Assembly (NCBI GenBank): GCA_038233815.1 | Contig: JBBSVE010000081.1 | Span: 1 to 14,336 of the forward strand | Length of the DNA: 14,336 nt | Source of the DNA: JBBSVE01 sp038233815 | Lineage (GTDB): Bacteria; Pseudomonadota; Alphaproteobacteria; Rhodobacterales; Rhodobacteraceae | Direction: 5' to 3' | In this document: positions 6,034 through 13,697 of the stretch, piece by piece | Numbering within the stretch: the first letter of the stretch is position 1 | How the letters are laid out: every line of letters starts with the position of its first letter | The notes under the pieces: generated by a model | The model's database searches: none | Told to the model about the DNA's origin: nothing | The model's input: the letters and a program-made list of their open reading frames with translations, nothing else | Translations under genes and position numbers: made by a program

Positions 6034-7839
6034 ATGACCCTCAACGCCACCATTGCACGTGTCACCGACCGCATCCGCCACCGTTCCGAGCGCAGCCGGG
6101 GCGACTATCTCGACCGGATGCGGGCGGCGGTGGAAAAGGGCTCCAATCGCGCGCATCTCACCTGCGGCAATCAGGCCCATGCGTTCGCGGCAACCGGCCC
6201 GGACAAGGCGGCACTGGCGGAGGGGCGAGCGCCCAACATCGGGATCGTCACGGCTTACAACGACATGCTCTCCGCGCATCAGCCGTTCGAGGATTATCCC
6301 GCCCGGATCCGCGCCGCCGCCCGAAAGGCCGGGGCCACGGCACAGGTGGCGGGCGGCGTGCCCGCGATGTGCGACGGCGTCACGCAAGGCCAGCCGGGGA
6401 TGGAGCTGTCGCTCTTTTCGCGCGACGTGATCGCGATGGCGGCGGGGGTGGCGCTGTCGCACAACACGTTCGACGCGGTGCTCCACCTGGGTGTCTGCGA
6501 CAAGATCGTGCCGGGCCTCGTGATCGCCGCCGCGACCTTCGGGCACCTGCCGTCGGTCTTCGTGCCTGCGGGGCCGATGACCTCCGGCCTGCCCAATGAC
6601 GAAAAGGGCAAGGTCCGCCAGCAGTTCGCGGCGGGAGAGGTGGGCCGCGACGCGCTGATGGCGGCGGAGATGGCGTCCTATCACGGGCCCGGCACCTGCA
6701 CCTTTTACGGCACCGCCAACACCAACCAGATGCTGATGGAGTTCATGGGCCTGCATCTGCCGGGGTCGAGCTTCGTCAACCCCGGAACCGCCCTGCGCGA
6801 CGCCCTGACCGAAGCCGCGGTCGCGCGTGCGGCGGCGATCACCGCGCTCGGCAACGAATTCACCCCGGCCGGCGAGGTGCTGGATGAACGCGCCTTCGTC
6901 AACGGTCTCGTGGGCTTGATGGCGACGGGCGGGTCGACGAACCTCGTGCTGCATCTGCCGGCGATGGCGCGGGCGGCGGGCATCCATCTCGATCTGGAGG
7001 ATTTTTCCGACATCTCGGGCGCAGTGCCGCTGATGGCCAAGGTCTATCCGAACGGGCTTGCCGACGTGAACCATTTCCACGCGGCTGGCGGGCTCGGCTA
7101 CCTCATAGGGCAGCTTCTGGACGCGGGCCTACTGCATCCCGACTCCCGGACCGTGGCGGGCGACGGGCTGGAACGTTACCGCAAGGAGCCGCAGTTGCGC
7201 GACGGCACACTGACCTGGCAGCCGGGTGCGGCGGAGAGCCTGAACGACCGGATCCTGCGCCCGGCGTCCGATCCGTTCCAGCCCCACGGCGGGTTGCAGC
7301 AGCTTTCGGGCAATCTGGGGCGGGCGGTCATCAAGGTATCCTCCGTGGCGCCGGACCGGCATGTGATCGAGGCGCCGGTGCGGATCTTTCACGATCAGGA
7401 CGCGGTGAAGGCCGCCTTCAAGGCGGGAGAATTCACGTCCGACACCGTGGTCGTGGTGCGCTTTCAGGGCCCCCGCGCGAACGGGATGCCGGAGTTGCAT
7501 TCGCTGACACCGCTGCTGTCGGTCCTGCAGGACCGGGGCCTCCGGGTGGCGCTTGTGACGGACGGGCGCATGTCGGGGGCGTCGGGCAAGGTGCCTGCCG
7601 CGATCCATGTCTCGCCCGAGGCCGCGTGCGGGGGGGCCATCGCGCGCCTGCGCGACGGCGACGTGGTGCGGGTCGATGCCGACGCGGGCGTGCTGGAGGC
7701 GGTAGGCGTCGATCTCGGCGCGCGGACGCTGGCCGAGGTCGACCTCACCGCCAACGCGCACGGCATGGGTCGCGACCTCTTCGAGACGTTCCGCCGCACG
7801 GTCGGGCCGGCCACCGACGGCGCGTCCGTCTTTCACTGA
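6034..7839 (+). CDS. edd: 6-phosphogluconate dehydratase (Entner-Doudoroff)
   Basis: This 601-residue enzyme converts 6-phosphogluconate to 2-keto-3-deoxy-6-phosphogluconate (KDPG), the first committed step of the Entner-Doudoroff pathway. It belongs to the IlvD/Edd Fe-S dehydratases and has the normal length. Recognisable blocks are TAYNDMLSAHQPFEDYP (73-89), GGVPAMCDGVTQGQPGMELS (107-126), LGVCDKIVPG (152-161), GPGTCTFYGTANTNQM (218-233), MATGGSTN and GRMSGASGKVPAAIHV. C113, C155 and C222 are conserved, and the latter two are the likely cluster ligands. The earlier in-frame ATG at 5995 would place the operator palindrome inside the gene, whereas the ATG at 6034 has AAGGA (6021-6025) at 8 bases spacing. 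KDPG aldolase follows after 65 bases, so the two are very likely one operon. Confidence 0.96.
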   Translation: MTLNATIARVTDRIRHRSERSRGDYLDRMRAAVEKGSNRAHLTCGNQAHAFAATGPDKAALAEGRAPNIGIVTAYNDMLSAHQPFEDYPARIRAAARKAGATAQVAGGVPAMCDGVTQGQPGMELSLFSRDVIAMAAGVALSHNTFDAVLHLGVCDKIVPGLVIAAATFGHLPSVFVPAGPMTSGLPNDEKGKVRQQFAAGEVGRDALMAAEMASYHGPGTCTFYGTANTNQMLMEFMGLHLPGSSFVNPGTALRDALTEAAVARAAAITALGNEFTPAGEVLDERAFVNGLVGLMATGGSTNLVLHLPAMARAAGIHLDLEDFSDISGAVPLMAKVYPNGLADVNHFHAAGGLGYLIGQLLDAGLLHPDSRTVAGDGLERYRKEPQLRDGTLTWQPGAAESLNDRILRPASDPFQPHGGLQQLSGNLGRAVIKVSSVAPDRHVIEAPVRIFHDQDAVKAAFKAGEFTSDTVVVVRFQGPRANGMPELHSLTPLLSVLQDRGLRVALVTDGRMSGASGKVPAAIHVSPEAACGGAIARLRDGDVVRVDADAGVLEAVGVDLGARTLAEVDLTANAHGMGRDLFETFRRTVGPATDGASVFH

Positions 7840-7859
7840 CCACGACTTTCCGTTTGAAC

Positions 7860-7902
7860 CGGTCGGACCGCCGGACTATCCGGTCCCTTTCGCAAAGGAC
7901 CG
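7860..7902 (+). promoter_or_regulatory. Alternative-pairing hairpins covering the eda ribosome binding site
   Basis: In the edd-eda gap CGGTCC (7881-7886) can pair with GGACCG at 7897-7902. The stem continues as TTT/AAA (7888-7890 with 7894-7896) around a CGC loop with one bulged C. This hairpin buries the AAAGGA ribosome binding site of eda (7894-7899). The same CGGTCC can instead pair with an identical upstream GGACCG at 7865-7870, leaving the site open. CGGTC-G-GACCG (7860-7870) is also palindromic as DNA. The pairings are visible; a switching role is inferred. Confidence 0.45.
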
Positions 7903-7904
7903 CC

Positions 7905-8543
7905 ATGACACCCGCCGAACAGTCCGCCCTCACCGCCGAACTCTGCCGCAAGGCGCCGGTCGTCCCGGTTCTTGTGGTCGAGGATGCGTCCGGCGCCCGC
8001 GCGCTGGCCGAGGCGCTGGTCCGGGGTGGCCTGCCCGTGCTGGAGGTGACGCTCCGCACGCCCGCCGCATTCGACGCGATCCGCGCGATGGCGGAGGTGC
8101 CGGGCGGCATCGTCGGCGCAGGCACGCTTCTGACGTCTGCGGATGTGAAGGCCGCGAAAGCCGCGGGTGCGACCTTCGGCGTCTCCCCCGGTGCCACGCC
8201 CCGGCTGGTGGATGCCTGCGCCGAAGAAGGGCTGCCGCTGCTTCCCGGTGCCGCCACCGCGTCCGAAGTGATGGCGCTGCTGGAAATGGGCTACACGATG
8301 CAGAAGTTCTTTCCGGCGGAGGCGGCGGGCGGCGTGGCCGCGCTGAAATCCATCGGAGGGCCGATCCCGCAGGTGCGCTTCTGCCCGACCGGCGGGGTGA
8401 GCCTGAAGAACGCGCGCGAGTATCTGGGGCTGGCGAACGTCCTGTGCGTCGGTGGCTCCTGGGTCGCACCGGCGGGACTTGTGACCGGCGGGGACTGGGC
8501 CGGGATCACAGCGCTTGCGGCCGAGGCGGCGGCGTTGCGCTGA
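7905..8543 (+). CDS. eda: KDPG aldolase (2-dehydro-3-deoxy-phosphogluconate aldolase)
   Basis: This 212-residue class I aldolase splits KDPG into pyruvate and glyceraldehyde-3-phosphate, the second Entner-Doudoroff step. It has the family TIM-barrel landmarks: VVPVLVVED (19-27), GGLPVLEVTLRTPAA with E47 and R51 (41-55), VGAGTLLT (70-77), GATFGVSPG (88-96), LPGAATASEV (113-122), the Schiff-base Lys134 in MQKFFPAE, and RFCPTGGVS with the phosphate-binding glycines. Length is normal for Eda. AAAGGA at 7894-7899 gives the ATG at 7905 a good ribosome binding site, although a hairpin may cover it. It is the last gene of the edd-eda operon and ends 5 bases before the stop of a convergent small gene. 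Some family members also act on 4-hydroxy-2-oxoglutarate, but beside edd the KDPG role is near certain. Confidence 0.95.
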   Translation: MTPAEQSALTAELCRKAPVVPVLVVEDASGARALAEALVRGGLPVLEVTLRTPAAFDAIRAMAEVPGGIVGAGTLLTSADVKAAKAAGATFGVSPGATPRLVDACAEEGLPLLPGAATASEVMALLEMGYTMQKFFPAEAAGGVAALKSIGGPIPQVRFCPTGGVSLKNAREYLGLANVLCVGGSWVAPAGLVTGGDWAGITALAAEAAALR

Positions 8544-8548
8544 AAGGG

Positions 8549-8818
8549 TCAGGCGTCGTCCTGCATCCGACCCGCCCGTCCGCCCCGCCGCCGTGCCTCC
8601 GGTCCGGGTTCCAGCCCCTCGCGCAGCACCGCCGTCATCGGGTGATCGGGCTCCGCATGACGCGCGAGCAGCACGTGGATCGCCGCCGCCACGTCCTGCC
8701 TGTCCGCAAGGCTCAACGCCCAGTCGATGAAGATCGAGCGGCATTCCCCAGACGTGATGCCATCGATCCGGTAGCTCTCCCGGACCAGCCCCTTGGGGTC
8801 GCAGTCAGCCTCACTCAT
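8549..8818 (-). CDS. Small conserved-looking protein of unknown function, coupled to glnE
   Basis: This encodes 89 residues with no domain I recognise. The middle (YRIDGITSGECRSIFIDWAL) and the part after it look helical and folded; the last about 15 residues are Arg/Gly-rich and probably disordered. There is no signal peptide, membrane segment or metal motif. I accept it as real because its ATG overlaps the glnE stop in the arrangement ATGAGTGA (8 bases shared), preceded by GGAGG six bases upstream inside glnE. That is the layout of translational coupling. Its stop faces that of eda with 5 bases between them. Co-expression with GlnE could mean a link to nitrogen control, but nothing in the protein itself shows this. 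Confidence 0.7.
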   Translation of the reverse strand: MSEADCDPKGLVRESYRIDGITSGECRSIFIDWALSLADRQDVAAAIHVLLARHAEPDHPMTAVLREGLEPGPEARRRGGRAGRMQDDA

Positions 8819-11588
8819 TCCCTGCCTCCAGAACCCTTGCGATCGCCGCTGCCGATCTCTCCGCCACGCCGTCCAGCATCGCCGTCAGTGCCTCTGCGTT
8901 CTCCGCGCCCGCCTCCCGCAGGACGAAGGCCCGCCCACCCGGCCCCGGACCGTCCGGGTCGCCCGAAGTCTGGCCCAGCAAACGCAGCGCCGTTGTGACA
9001 CGCCAGCAAAGGCTTGCCGCATCCTCCATCGCCTGCGCGTCCGATTGCGACAGGATACCGGCCTCTTTGCCCGCGCCGACCTGTTCCATCGTCCCCCGCG
9101 CGGCGCTGCCGGACAGGAGTGCCGCCATCTGCGCACACAACTCCACCTCCATCAAGCGGCCTGCACCGGCCTTGGCCTCCCACCCGCCGGTGCCGGGCTT
9201 GGCGTCGGCCAGACGCGTGCGCATCGCGGCCACGTCGGCGCGCACGGTCCCGCCATCGGATTTCTCCGACAGGATCTGGCACCGCAACGCCTCCACCTCG
9301 GACACAAGCGTCGCGTTGCCCGCCAGAGGGCGCGCGCGGGTCAGGGCCAGATGCTCCCACGTCCAGGCCTCGGTGCGCTGGTATTCGGCGAACGCCGTCA
9401 CGGCGGTCGCGACCGGCCCCTGACGGCCCGAGGGGCGAAGCCGCATGTCGACCTCGTAGAGCCGTCCCTCCGCCATAGGCGCCTGAAGCGCGGTGATCAT
9501 CGCCTGCGTCAGCCGCGCGAACCAGATCCGCGCGGCGAGGGGGCGCGGCCCCGCGCTCGTCTCCTCGCCCGCCGCGTCGTAGATCACGATGAGATCAAGG
9601 TCGGAGGCGGCATTCAGCCGTCCCGCGCCGAGGCTCCCCATGGCGATCAGCACCGCGCCGCGCCCCGGAGCCGCACCGTGGCGGACGGCGAACTCCGCGC
9701 AGACCACGGGCCAGACCGCCCGGAGCGTGGCCGCAGCGAGGTCGGCATAATGCGTCCCCGCCTCAATCGCGCCGATCAGCCCGCGCAGATGATGGACGCC
9801 GATGCGAAAGTGCCACTCCTTCTGCCAGCGCCGTGCTGCGTCGAGTGCGGTCTCGTAGCCGTCCGCCCGTTCCAACCGGGTCGCCAACTCCCGGGTCAGC
9901 GCCTCCTCGCCCGGCCAGGGTGCGAAGAACTGCCCGCCGATGACGGCGTCGAGCACGGAGGAGTTGCGCGACAGATAGGCCGCCAGCGCCGGCGCGGTGG
10001 CCGAGATGTCGACAATCAACGCGATCAATTGTGGATTGGCGTCGAACATCGCGAACAGCTGCACCCCGGCGGGCAGGCCCTTCAGAAAGCCGTCGAAGGC
10101 CAGCAGCGCATCAACGGGATGATCGGCCGCCAGCAGCCCGGTCAGGATCGCCGGACGCAGCCTGCGAAAGATCGCCACCGCCCGGTCGGAGCGGAGTGCG
10201 GGATAGGTCTTCCAGTTCGTCACGATGGCCTTGGCTGCGTCGGGCAGGTCCGGCCCCGGCTCCACCCCGCCGGGCGCGAAGAACCCTTCGGTCAGCGCAT
10301 CCGTCCGCCGGAGCCGCGCCTCGAGCGCCGCGCGCCAGCCGCCCGCGTCCGCGCTGCCGCAAAAGGCGGCGATGCGCGCAATGCCCTCGTCGGTCGCCGG
10401 CATCTCGTGGGTCTGCGCGTCGCCGACCATCTGGAGCCGGTGCTCCACCTCGCGATGATCGCGGTAGAGCTGCGTCAGCTCCTCCGCCACCGTCCCCGGC
10501 ACCCAACCTTTCGCCGCCAGAGCCGCGAGCCCCTCCACCGTGCCGCGGGCACGCAGATCCGGGTCGCGCCCACCCGCGATAAGCTGGCGGGTCTGGGTGA
10601 AGAACTCGATCTCCCGGATGCCGCCGATGCCGAGCTTCATGTCGTGGCCCTCGGCCCGCACGGTGCCATGCAGCTGGCGGTGATCGCGGATCCTGAGGCG
10701 CATATCATGGGCATCCTCGATCGCCGCAAAGTCGAGATGCCGGCGCCACACGAACGGCGTGAGGGTGGTCAGAAACCGCGTCCCCGCCGCGATGTCGCCC
10801 GCACAGGGCCGCGCCTTGATGAAGGCCGCCCGCTCCCACGTCCGCCCCACGCTCTCGTAATAGGCCTCCGCCGCGGCCATCGAGAGGCACACCGGCGTCA
10901 CGGAGGCGTCGGGGCGCAACCGCAGGTCGGTGCGAAAGACGTAACCCTCCGCGGTCCGGTCCGACAGAAGCGCGCAAAGCTTGCGGGTCACGCGCACGAA
11001 CGCAGCCCGCGCCTCGGCCACAGCACCGGGATAGCGCGTCTCGTCGAAAAGGCAGATGAGGTCGATGTCGGAGGAATAGTTCAGCTCCCCCGCCCCCATC
11101 TTGCCCATGGCGAGGACAACCATCCCCGCATCCTCCGGCGCCGCACCGGGCAGCTTTCCGCGTCGGATTTCCGCCGCCAGCAAAGCGGCGAGGCCCACGT
11201 CCACCGCCCGGTCGGCCAGCCGCGTCAGCACCCCCGTCACCGTCGCCAGAGGCCAGACGCCGCCGCAATCGGCCAGCGCCACGAGAAGCGCGGTGCGGGT
11301 CTTTGCTACCCGCAACGCCGTGGCGAGTCCGTCAGGCGACACCTCGCCCAAGGCAAGCAGCGTGTCCTCCATGGCCGCTTCGGGCGCTCGACCCAAGACC
11401 GCGCGCAGCCACTCCGCCTCCGCCTCGATGGACCGCGCGAGATAGGGGCTGCATCCCGCGACGCCCTCGACGAGTGCCAGAACCTCGGCCCCCGCCCCCG
11501 CCATGACCTCCCGCGCCACCCGGCCCGCGCCGGGATCGAACGGGACCGGATGGCGCCGGATGCGGCTGGCGAAGGGGGCGTCACTCAT
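8811..11588 (-). CDS. glnE: Bifunctional glutamine synthetase adenylyltransferase / adenylyl-removing enzyme
   Basis: GlnE attaches AMP to a tyrosine of glutamine synthetase and removes it again, under control of PII and glutamine, setting nitrogen assimilation. The 925 residues hold two nucleotidyltransferase domains in tandem. The N-terminal, adenylyl-removing one has MGKMGAGELNYSSDIDLI, with D174 and D176 as metal ligands. The C-terminal, adenylylating one has MGSLGAGRLNAASDLDLIVI, with D663 and D665. Between them lie GIGGIREIEFFTQTRQLI and the helical linker. The reading frame extends to an ATG at 11723, but those 45 extra residues lie in a promoter-like AT-richer region and are unlike the family. 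I therefore start at 11588 (MSDAPFASRI), which lacks a strong ribosome binding site. The small gene at 8549 follows with overlap, and a DUF2852 gene diverges upstream. Confidence 0.95.
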   Translation of the reverse strand: MSDAPFASRIRRHPVPFDPGAGRVAREVMAGAGAEVLALVEGVAGCSPYLARSIEAEAEWLRAVLGRAPEAAMEDTLLALGEVSPDGLATALRVAKTRTALLVALADCGGVWPLATVTGVLTRLADRAVDVGLAALLAAEIRRGKLPGAAPEDAGMVVLAMGKMGAGELNYSSDIDLICLFDETRYPGAVAEARAAFVRVTRKLCALLSDRTAEGYVFRTDLRLRPDASVTPVCLSMAAAEAYYESVGRTWERAAFIKARPCAGDIAAGTRFLTTLTPFVWRRHLDFAAIEDAHDMRLRIRDHRQLHGTVRAEGHDMKLGIGGIREIEFFTQTRQLIAGGRDPDLRARGTVEGLAALAAKGWVPGTVAEELTQLYRDHREVEHRLQMVGDAQTHEMPATDEGIARIAAFCGSADAGGWRAALEARLRRTDALTEGFFAPGGVEPGPDLPDAAKAIVTNWKTYPALRSDRAVAIFRRLRPAILTGLLAADHPVDALLAFDGFLKGLPAGVQLFAMFDANPQLIALIVDISATAPALAAYLSRNSSVLDAVIGGQFFAPWPGEEALTRELATRLERADGYETALDAARRWQKEWHFRIGVHHLRGLIGAIEAGTHYADLAAATLRAVWPVVCAEFAVRHGAAPGRGAVLIAMGSLGAGRLNAASDLDLIVIYDAAGEETSAGPRPLAARIWFARLTQAMITALQAPMAEGRLYEVDMRLRPSGRQGPVATAVTAFAEYQRTEAWTWEHLALTRARPLAGNATLVSEVEALRCQILSEKSDGGTVRADVAAMRTRLADAKPGTGGWEAKAGAGRLMEVELCAQMAALLSGSAARGTMEQVGAGKEAGILSQSDAQAMEDAASLCWRVTTALRLLGQTSGDPDGPGPGGRAFVLREAGAENAEALTAMLDGVAERSAAAIARVLEAGNE

Positions 11589-11649
11589 CCGGGCAGGATG
11601 CGGCGCTGCGCGGGCACCGTCAATCCAGCCGGCGCCCCCGATGTAAAAA

Positions 11650-11707
11650 TCTTTAACATGGATCTTGAAATTTGCCCCGGAGCGTCCGATCTTGGACATG
11701 TTAAAGA
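11650..11707. promoter_or_regulatory. Long inverted repeat in the glnE / DUF2852 divergent promoter
   Basis: TCTTTAACATG (11650-11660) and CATGTTAAAGA (11697-11707) are perfect 11-bp inverted copies separated by 36 bases. Just inside, GATCTTG occurs as a direct repeat (11661-11667 and 11688-11694). The block sits in a locally AT-rich stretch between glnE and the DUF2852 gene. A possible plus-strand promoter is TTGGAC (11692-11697), 16 bases, CATAAC (11714-11719), overlapping the right arm. Paired sites like this could bind a dimer looping between them, or one regulator per promoter. The repeats are seen; function is inferred. Confidence 0.5.
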
Positions 11708-11737
11708 CGTATACATAACCCAAACCGGAGACAGTGC

Positions 11738-12184
11738 ATGTTCAACCCGACAACCCCCTACCCTGCCAGCGGCGTTCTGGGCTGGCCCCGGCGCGTGGAA
11801 AGCTGGCTCGACGATCGCGGCAGGCCCGCGTGGATCGTGGCGATGGTGCTCGGCTTCATCGCGTTCTGGCCGGTCGGCCTCGCCATTCTTGCCTACATGA
11901 TATGGAGCAAACGCATGTTCGGACGTTCTTCCTGCACCGCGCGCCGCATCGGCCGCCCGTCCCGCAGCTGGTCGCGGCACGGGTCCGGCAACAGCGCCTT
12001 CGACGCCTACCGGGACGAGACGATCCGGCGGCTGGAGGATGAGCGCGAAGCCTTCGAGACCTTCCTGAAGCGCCTGCGCGATGCCAAGGACAAGCAGGAG
12101 TTCGACGCCTTCATGGACGACCGTGCGAAAGCGTCCGGAATGAACGACAAGGGCCCGAATGCGCCGGGCGACGTTGCAGCCTGA
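11738..12184 (+). CDS. DUF2852 small membrane protein
   Basis: This is a 148-residue protein of the DUF2852 family, a group I recall from Alphaproteobacteria and without assigned function. After an N-terminal region with GVLGWPRRVESWLDD, residues about 32-56 form one membrane helix (WIVAMVLGFIAFWPVGLAILAY). A basic Ser/Arg-rich segment follows (59-84), then the conserved GNSAFDAYRDETIRRLEDEREAFETFL (84-110), which looks like a coiled coil, and KDKQEFDAFMDDRAK. The ATG has GGAG (11727-11730) at 7 bases. The gene diverges from glnE and is followed after 89 bases by an RDD membrane protein, with a strong hairpin between them. A structural or envelope-associated role is possible but unproven. Confidence 0.85.
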   Translation: MFNPTTPYPASGVLGWPRRVESWLDDRGRPAWIVAMVLGFIAFWPVGLAILAYMIWSKRMFGRSSCTARRIGRPSRSWSRHGSGNSAFDAYRDETIRRLEDEREAFETFLKRLRDAKDKQEFDAFMDDRAKASGMNDKGPNAPGDVAA

Positions 12185-12215
12185 TGCCGGGGCTGGTCTA
12201 ATCGAACCATGATAT

Positions 12216-12237
12216 CGGGGGCCGGGTCCGGCCCCCG
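12216..12237 (+). terminator. GC-rich hairpin after the DUF2852 gene
   Basis: Ten bases, CGGGGGCCGG, are mirrored by CCGGCCCCCG across a GT centre, so about nine pairs can form around a tetraloop. It starts 31 bases after the DUF2852 stop. No T run follows, so it is not a classical intrinsic terminator; it may slow polymerase, protect the upstream mRNA 3' end, or separate expression of the DUF2852 and RDD genes. Confidence 0.5.
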
Positions 12238-12273
12238 ACAGGCACGCCGCCCTTACCCCTACGGAGCATCCGC

Positions 12274-12720
12274 ATGACCTATATGTCCGCCCTTCCCGAC
12301 CCCGACCGGCAGGCCGGGTTTTACGCCGGCGTCACGACCAAGCGGTTCATCGCGTGGATCGTGGACACGATCGTGACCTCGCTTCTCACCGCGCTGATCG
12401 TCGTGCTGACGGTGTTCGTGGGGCTCTTCTTTCTTCCGGTGCTCTATCTTACCGTCGATTTCTTCTACCGCTGGATCACCATTGCCGGCGGGTCCGCGAC
12501 GCTCGGCATGCGGCTCACCGGGATCGAGTTCCGGCGCCCCGACGGAGCGCGCTTTGACGCGCTGGCGGCGCTGATCCATACGCTGGGCTATCTCGTCAGC
12601 GTCTCGCTGGTGATCCCGCAGATGATCTCGGTGGCCACGATGATGCTCGGCGGCCGCGGTCAGGGGTTGAGCGACATGGTCCTTGGCACCGCCGCGATGA
12701 ATCGCGCGGCCCGCGACTAG
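12274..12720 (+). CDS. RDD-family membrane protein
   Basis: This encodes a 148-residue inner-membrane protein. The family name residues are visible: R24 in KRFIAWIVD, D31 in the first helix, and D134 in GLSDMVLGT. Hydrophobic segments at about 28-62 (probably two helices, the second ending LYLTVDFFYRW) and 98-124 fit the RDD topology, and the loop GGSATLGMRLTGIEF (72-86) is characteristic. RDD proteins are small integral membrane proteins of uncertain role; some have been proposed to carry ions or osmolytes. ACGGAG lies 7 bases before the ATG at 12274, which makes it the better start over the ATG at 12283. It lies on the same strand as the DUF2852 gene and the bpt gene, 86 bases before the latter. 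Confidence 0.88.
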   Translation: MTYMSALPDPDRQAGFYAGVTTKRFIAWIVDTIVTSLLTALIVVLTVFVGLFFLPVLYLTVDFFYRWITIAGGSATLGMRLTGIEFRRPDGARFDALAALIHTLGYLVSVSLVIPQMISVATMMLGGRGQGLSDMVLGTAAMNRAARD

Positions 12721-12749
12721 GCACACTGAAACCGGTGCCGGATAAGCTC

Positions 12750-12778
12750 TTGGCGCACAGCCGAGGGCTTGCTAGCAT
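12750..12778 (+). promoter_or_regulatory. Candidate sigma-70 promoter for bpt
   Basis: TTGGCG (12750-12755), exactly 17 bases, then TAGCAT (12773-12778) fits a housekeeping promoter by spacing and partial consensus. It would start transcription near 12785, just upstream of the AGGA ribosome binding site (12799-12802) and the ATG at 12807. It is identified by eye only, in a GC-rich genome where such matches arise by chance. Confidence 0.35.
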
Positions 12779-12806
12779 CGGTCCCTGATCTTACGTTCAG
12801 GACCTC

Positions 12807-13667
12807 ATGCGCCATACCCTGCCCCTTGCGCCGCAATTCTACGTGACGGCTCCGCAGGCCTGCCCCTATCTGGACGGGCGGATGGAGCGGAAGCTGTTCA
12901 CGGCGCTGCAGGGCGATCACGCGCAAAAGCTGAACGATGCGCTCTCCAAGCAGGGCTTCCGGCGCTCGCAGAACGTGCTTTACCGGCCGTCCTGCGCGGA
13001 ATGCTCGGCCTGCCTCTCCGCGCGCATCCGGGTCGCGGATTTCGTCCCCACCCGGACGCAGGCAAAGATCGCGCGCCGTAACCGCGACCTCGTGCGCCAC
13101 GCGACCAGCCCTTGGGCGACGGAGGACCAGTATGCGCTCTTTCGCCGCTATCTCGATTCCCGACATGCCGAGGGCGGGATGGCCGACATGGACATCTTCG
13201 AGTTCGCCGCAATGATCGAGGAGACGCCGATCCGCAGCCGCGTGGTGGAATACAGCACGCGCGACGAGGACGGGGTCGCCGCCCTGTCTGCCGTATGCCT
13301 CACCGACGTGTTCGACGACGGGTTGAGCATGGTCTATTCCTTCTACGATCCGGCAATGGCGCATCGGTCGCTCGGCACGCACCTGATCCTCGACCATGTG
13401 GAGATCGCGCGCGCGGCGGGGCTGCCTTACGTCTACCTCGGCTATTGGGTGCCCGGCAGCCGCAAGATGGGCTACAAGGCCGGGTTTTCGGCGCTGGAGA
13501 TCTACAAGGGCGGGCTTTGGCAGCCGATCGGCGATCCTGCCGACCACCGGGCTGAGCTTCACCCCCTGTCGGTTGATCCCATCGCCGAGCAGGTCGCGCG
13601 CATCAGCCTGCCCGACGGCCGCGCGGCCCGGGAGGAGCCCCGCGACATGCCCGGCCCCACGCGCTGA
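12807..13667 (+). CDS. bpt: Aspartate/glutamate leucyltransferase (bacterial N-degron, ATE1-like)
   Basis: This is a 286-residue aminoacyl-tRNA-protein transferase of the Bpt/ATE family. In bacteria these move leucine from Leu-tRNA to proteins with N-terminal Asp or Glu, marking them for ClpS/ClpAP degradation. The N-terminal domain has FYVTAPQACPYLDGRMERKLFT (11-32) with C19, then the cysteine cluster YRPSCAECSACLSARIRV (59-76) with C63, C66 and C69, probably a metal or Fe-S site. The GNAT-like half shows MVYSFYDP (175-182), SLGTHLILDH (188-197) and YLGYWVPGSRKMGYKAGF (210-227). The ATG has AGGA four bases upstream. Many databases call such proteins arginyltransferase; leucyl transfer is what is known of the bacterial branch. 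The stop codon sits in the loop of a 7-bp CACGCGC/GCGCGTG hairpin. Confidence 0.92.
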   Translation: MRHTLPLAPQFYVTAPQACPYLDGRMERKLFTALQGDHAQKLNDALSKQGFRRSQNVLYRPSCAECSACLSARIRVADFVPTRTQAKIARRNRDLVRHATSPWATEDQYALFRRYLDSRHAEGGMADMDIFEFAAMIEETPIRSRVVEYSTRDEDGVAALSAVCLTDVFDDGLSMVYSFYDPAMAHRSLGTHLILDHVEIARAAGLPYVYLGYWVPGSRKMGYKAGFSALEIYKGGLWQPIGDPADHRAELHPLSVDPIAEQVARISLPDGRAAREEPRDMPGPTR

Positions 13668-13697
13668 CGCGCGTGCCTGTGTCCTAAATCCGCGCGG

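Noticed and set aside
5905..7080. A 391-codon minus-strand frame opposite edd
   Set aside because: It is a His/Arg-rich shadow of edd, and edd has full family motifs in its own frame.
11589..11723. A 45-residue N-terminal extension of GlnE
   Set aside because: It covers the inverted-repeat promoter region, is unlike known GlnE starts, and would leave no room for the glnE promoter.
8793..11900. A 1035-codon open frame on the plus strand
   Set aside because: It is antisense to glnE, rich in Arg, Pro, His and Gly with no recognisable motif, as expected from the GC-biased third positions of the real gene.
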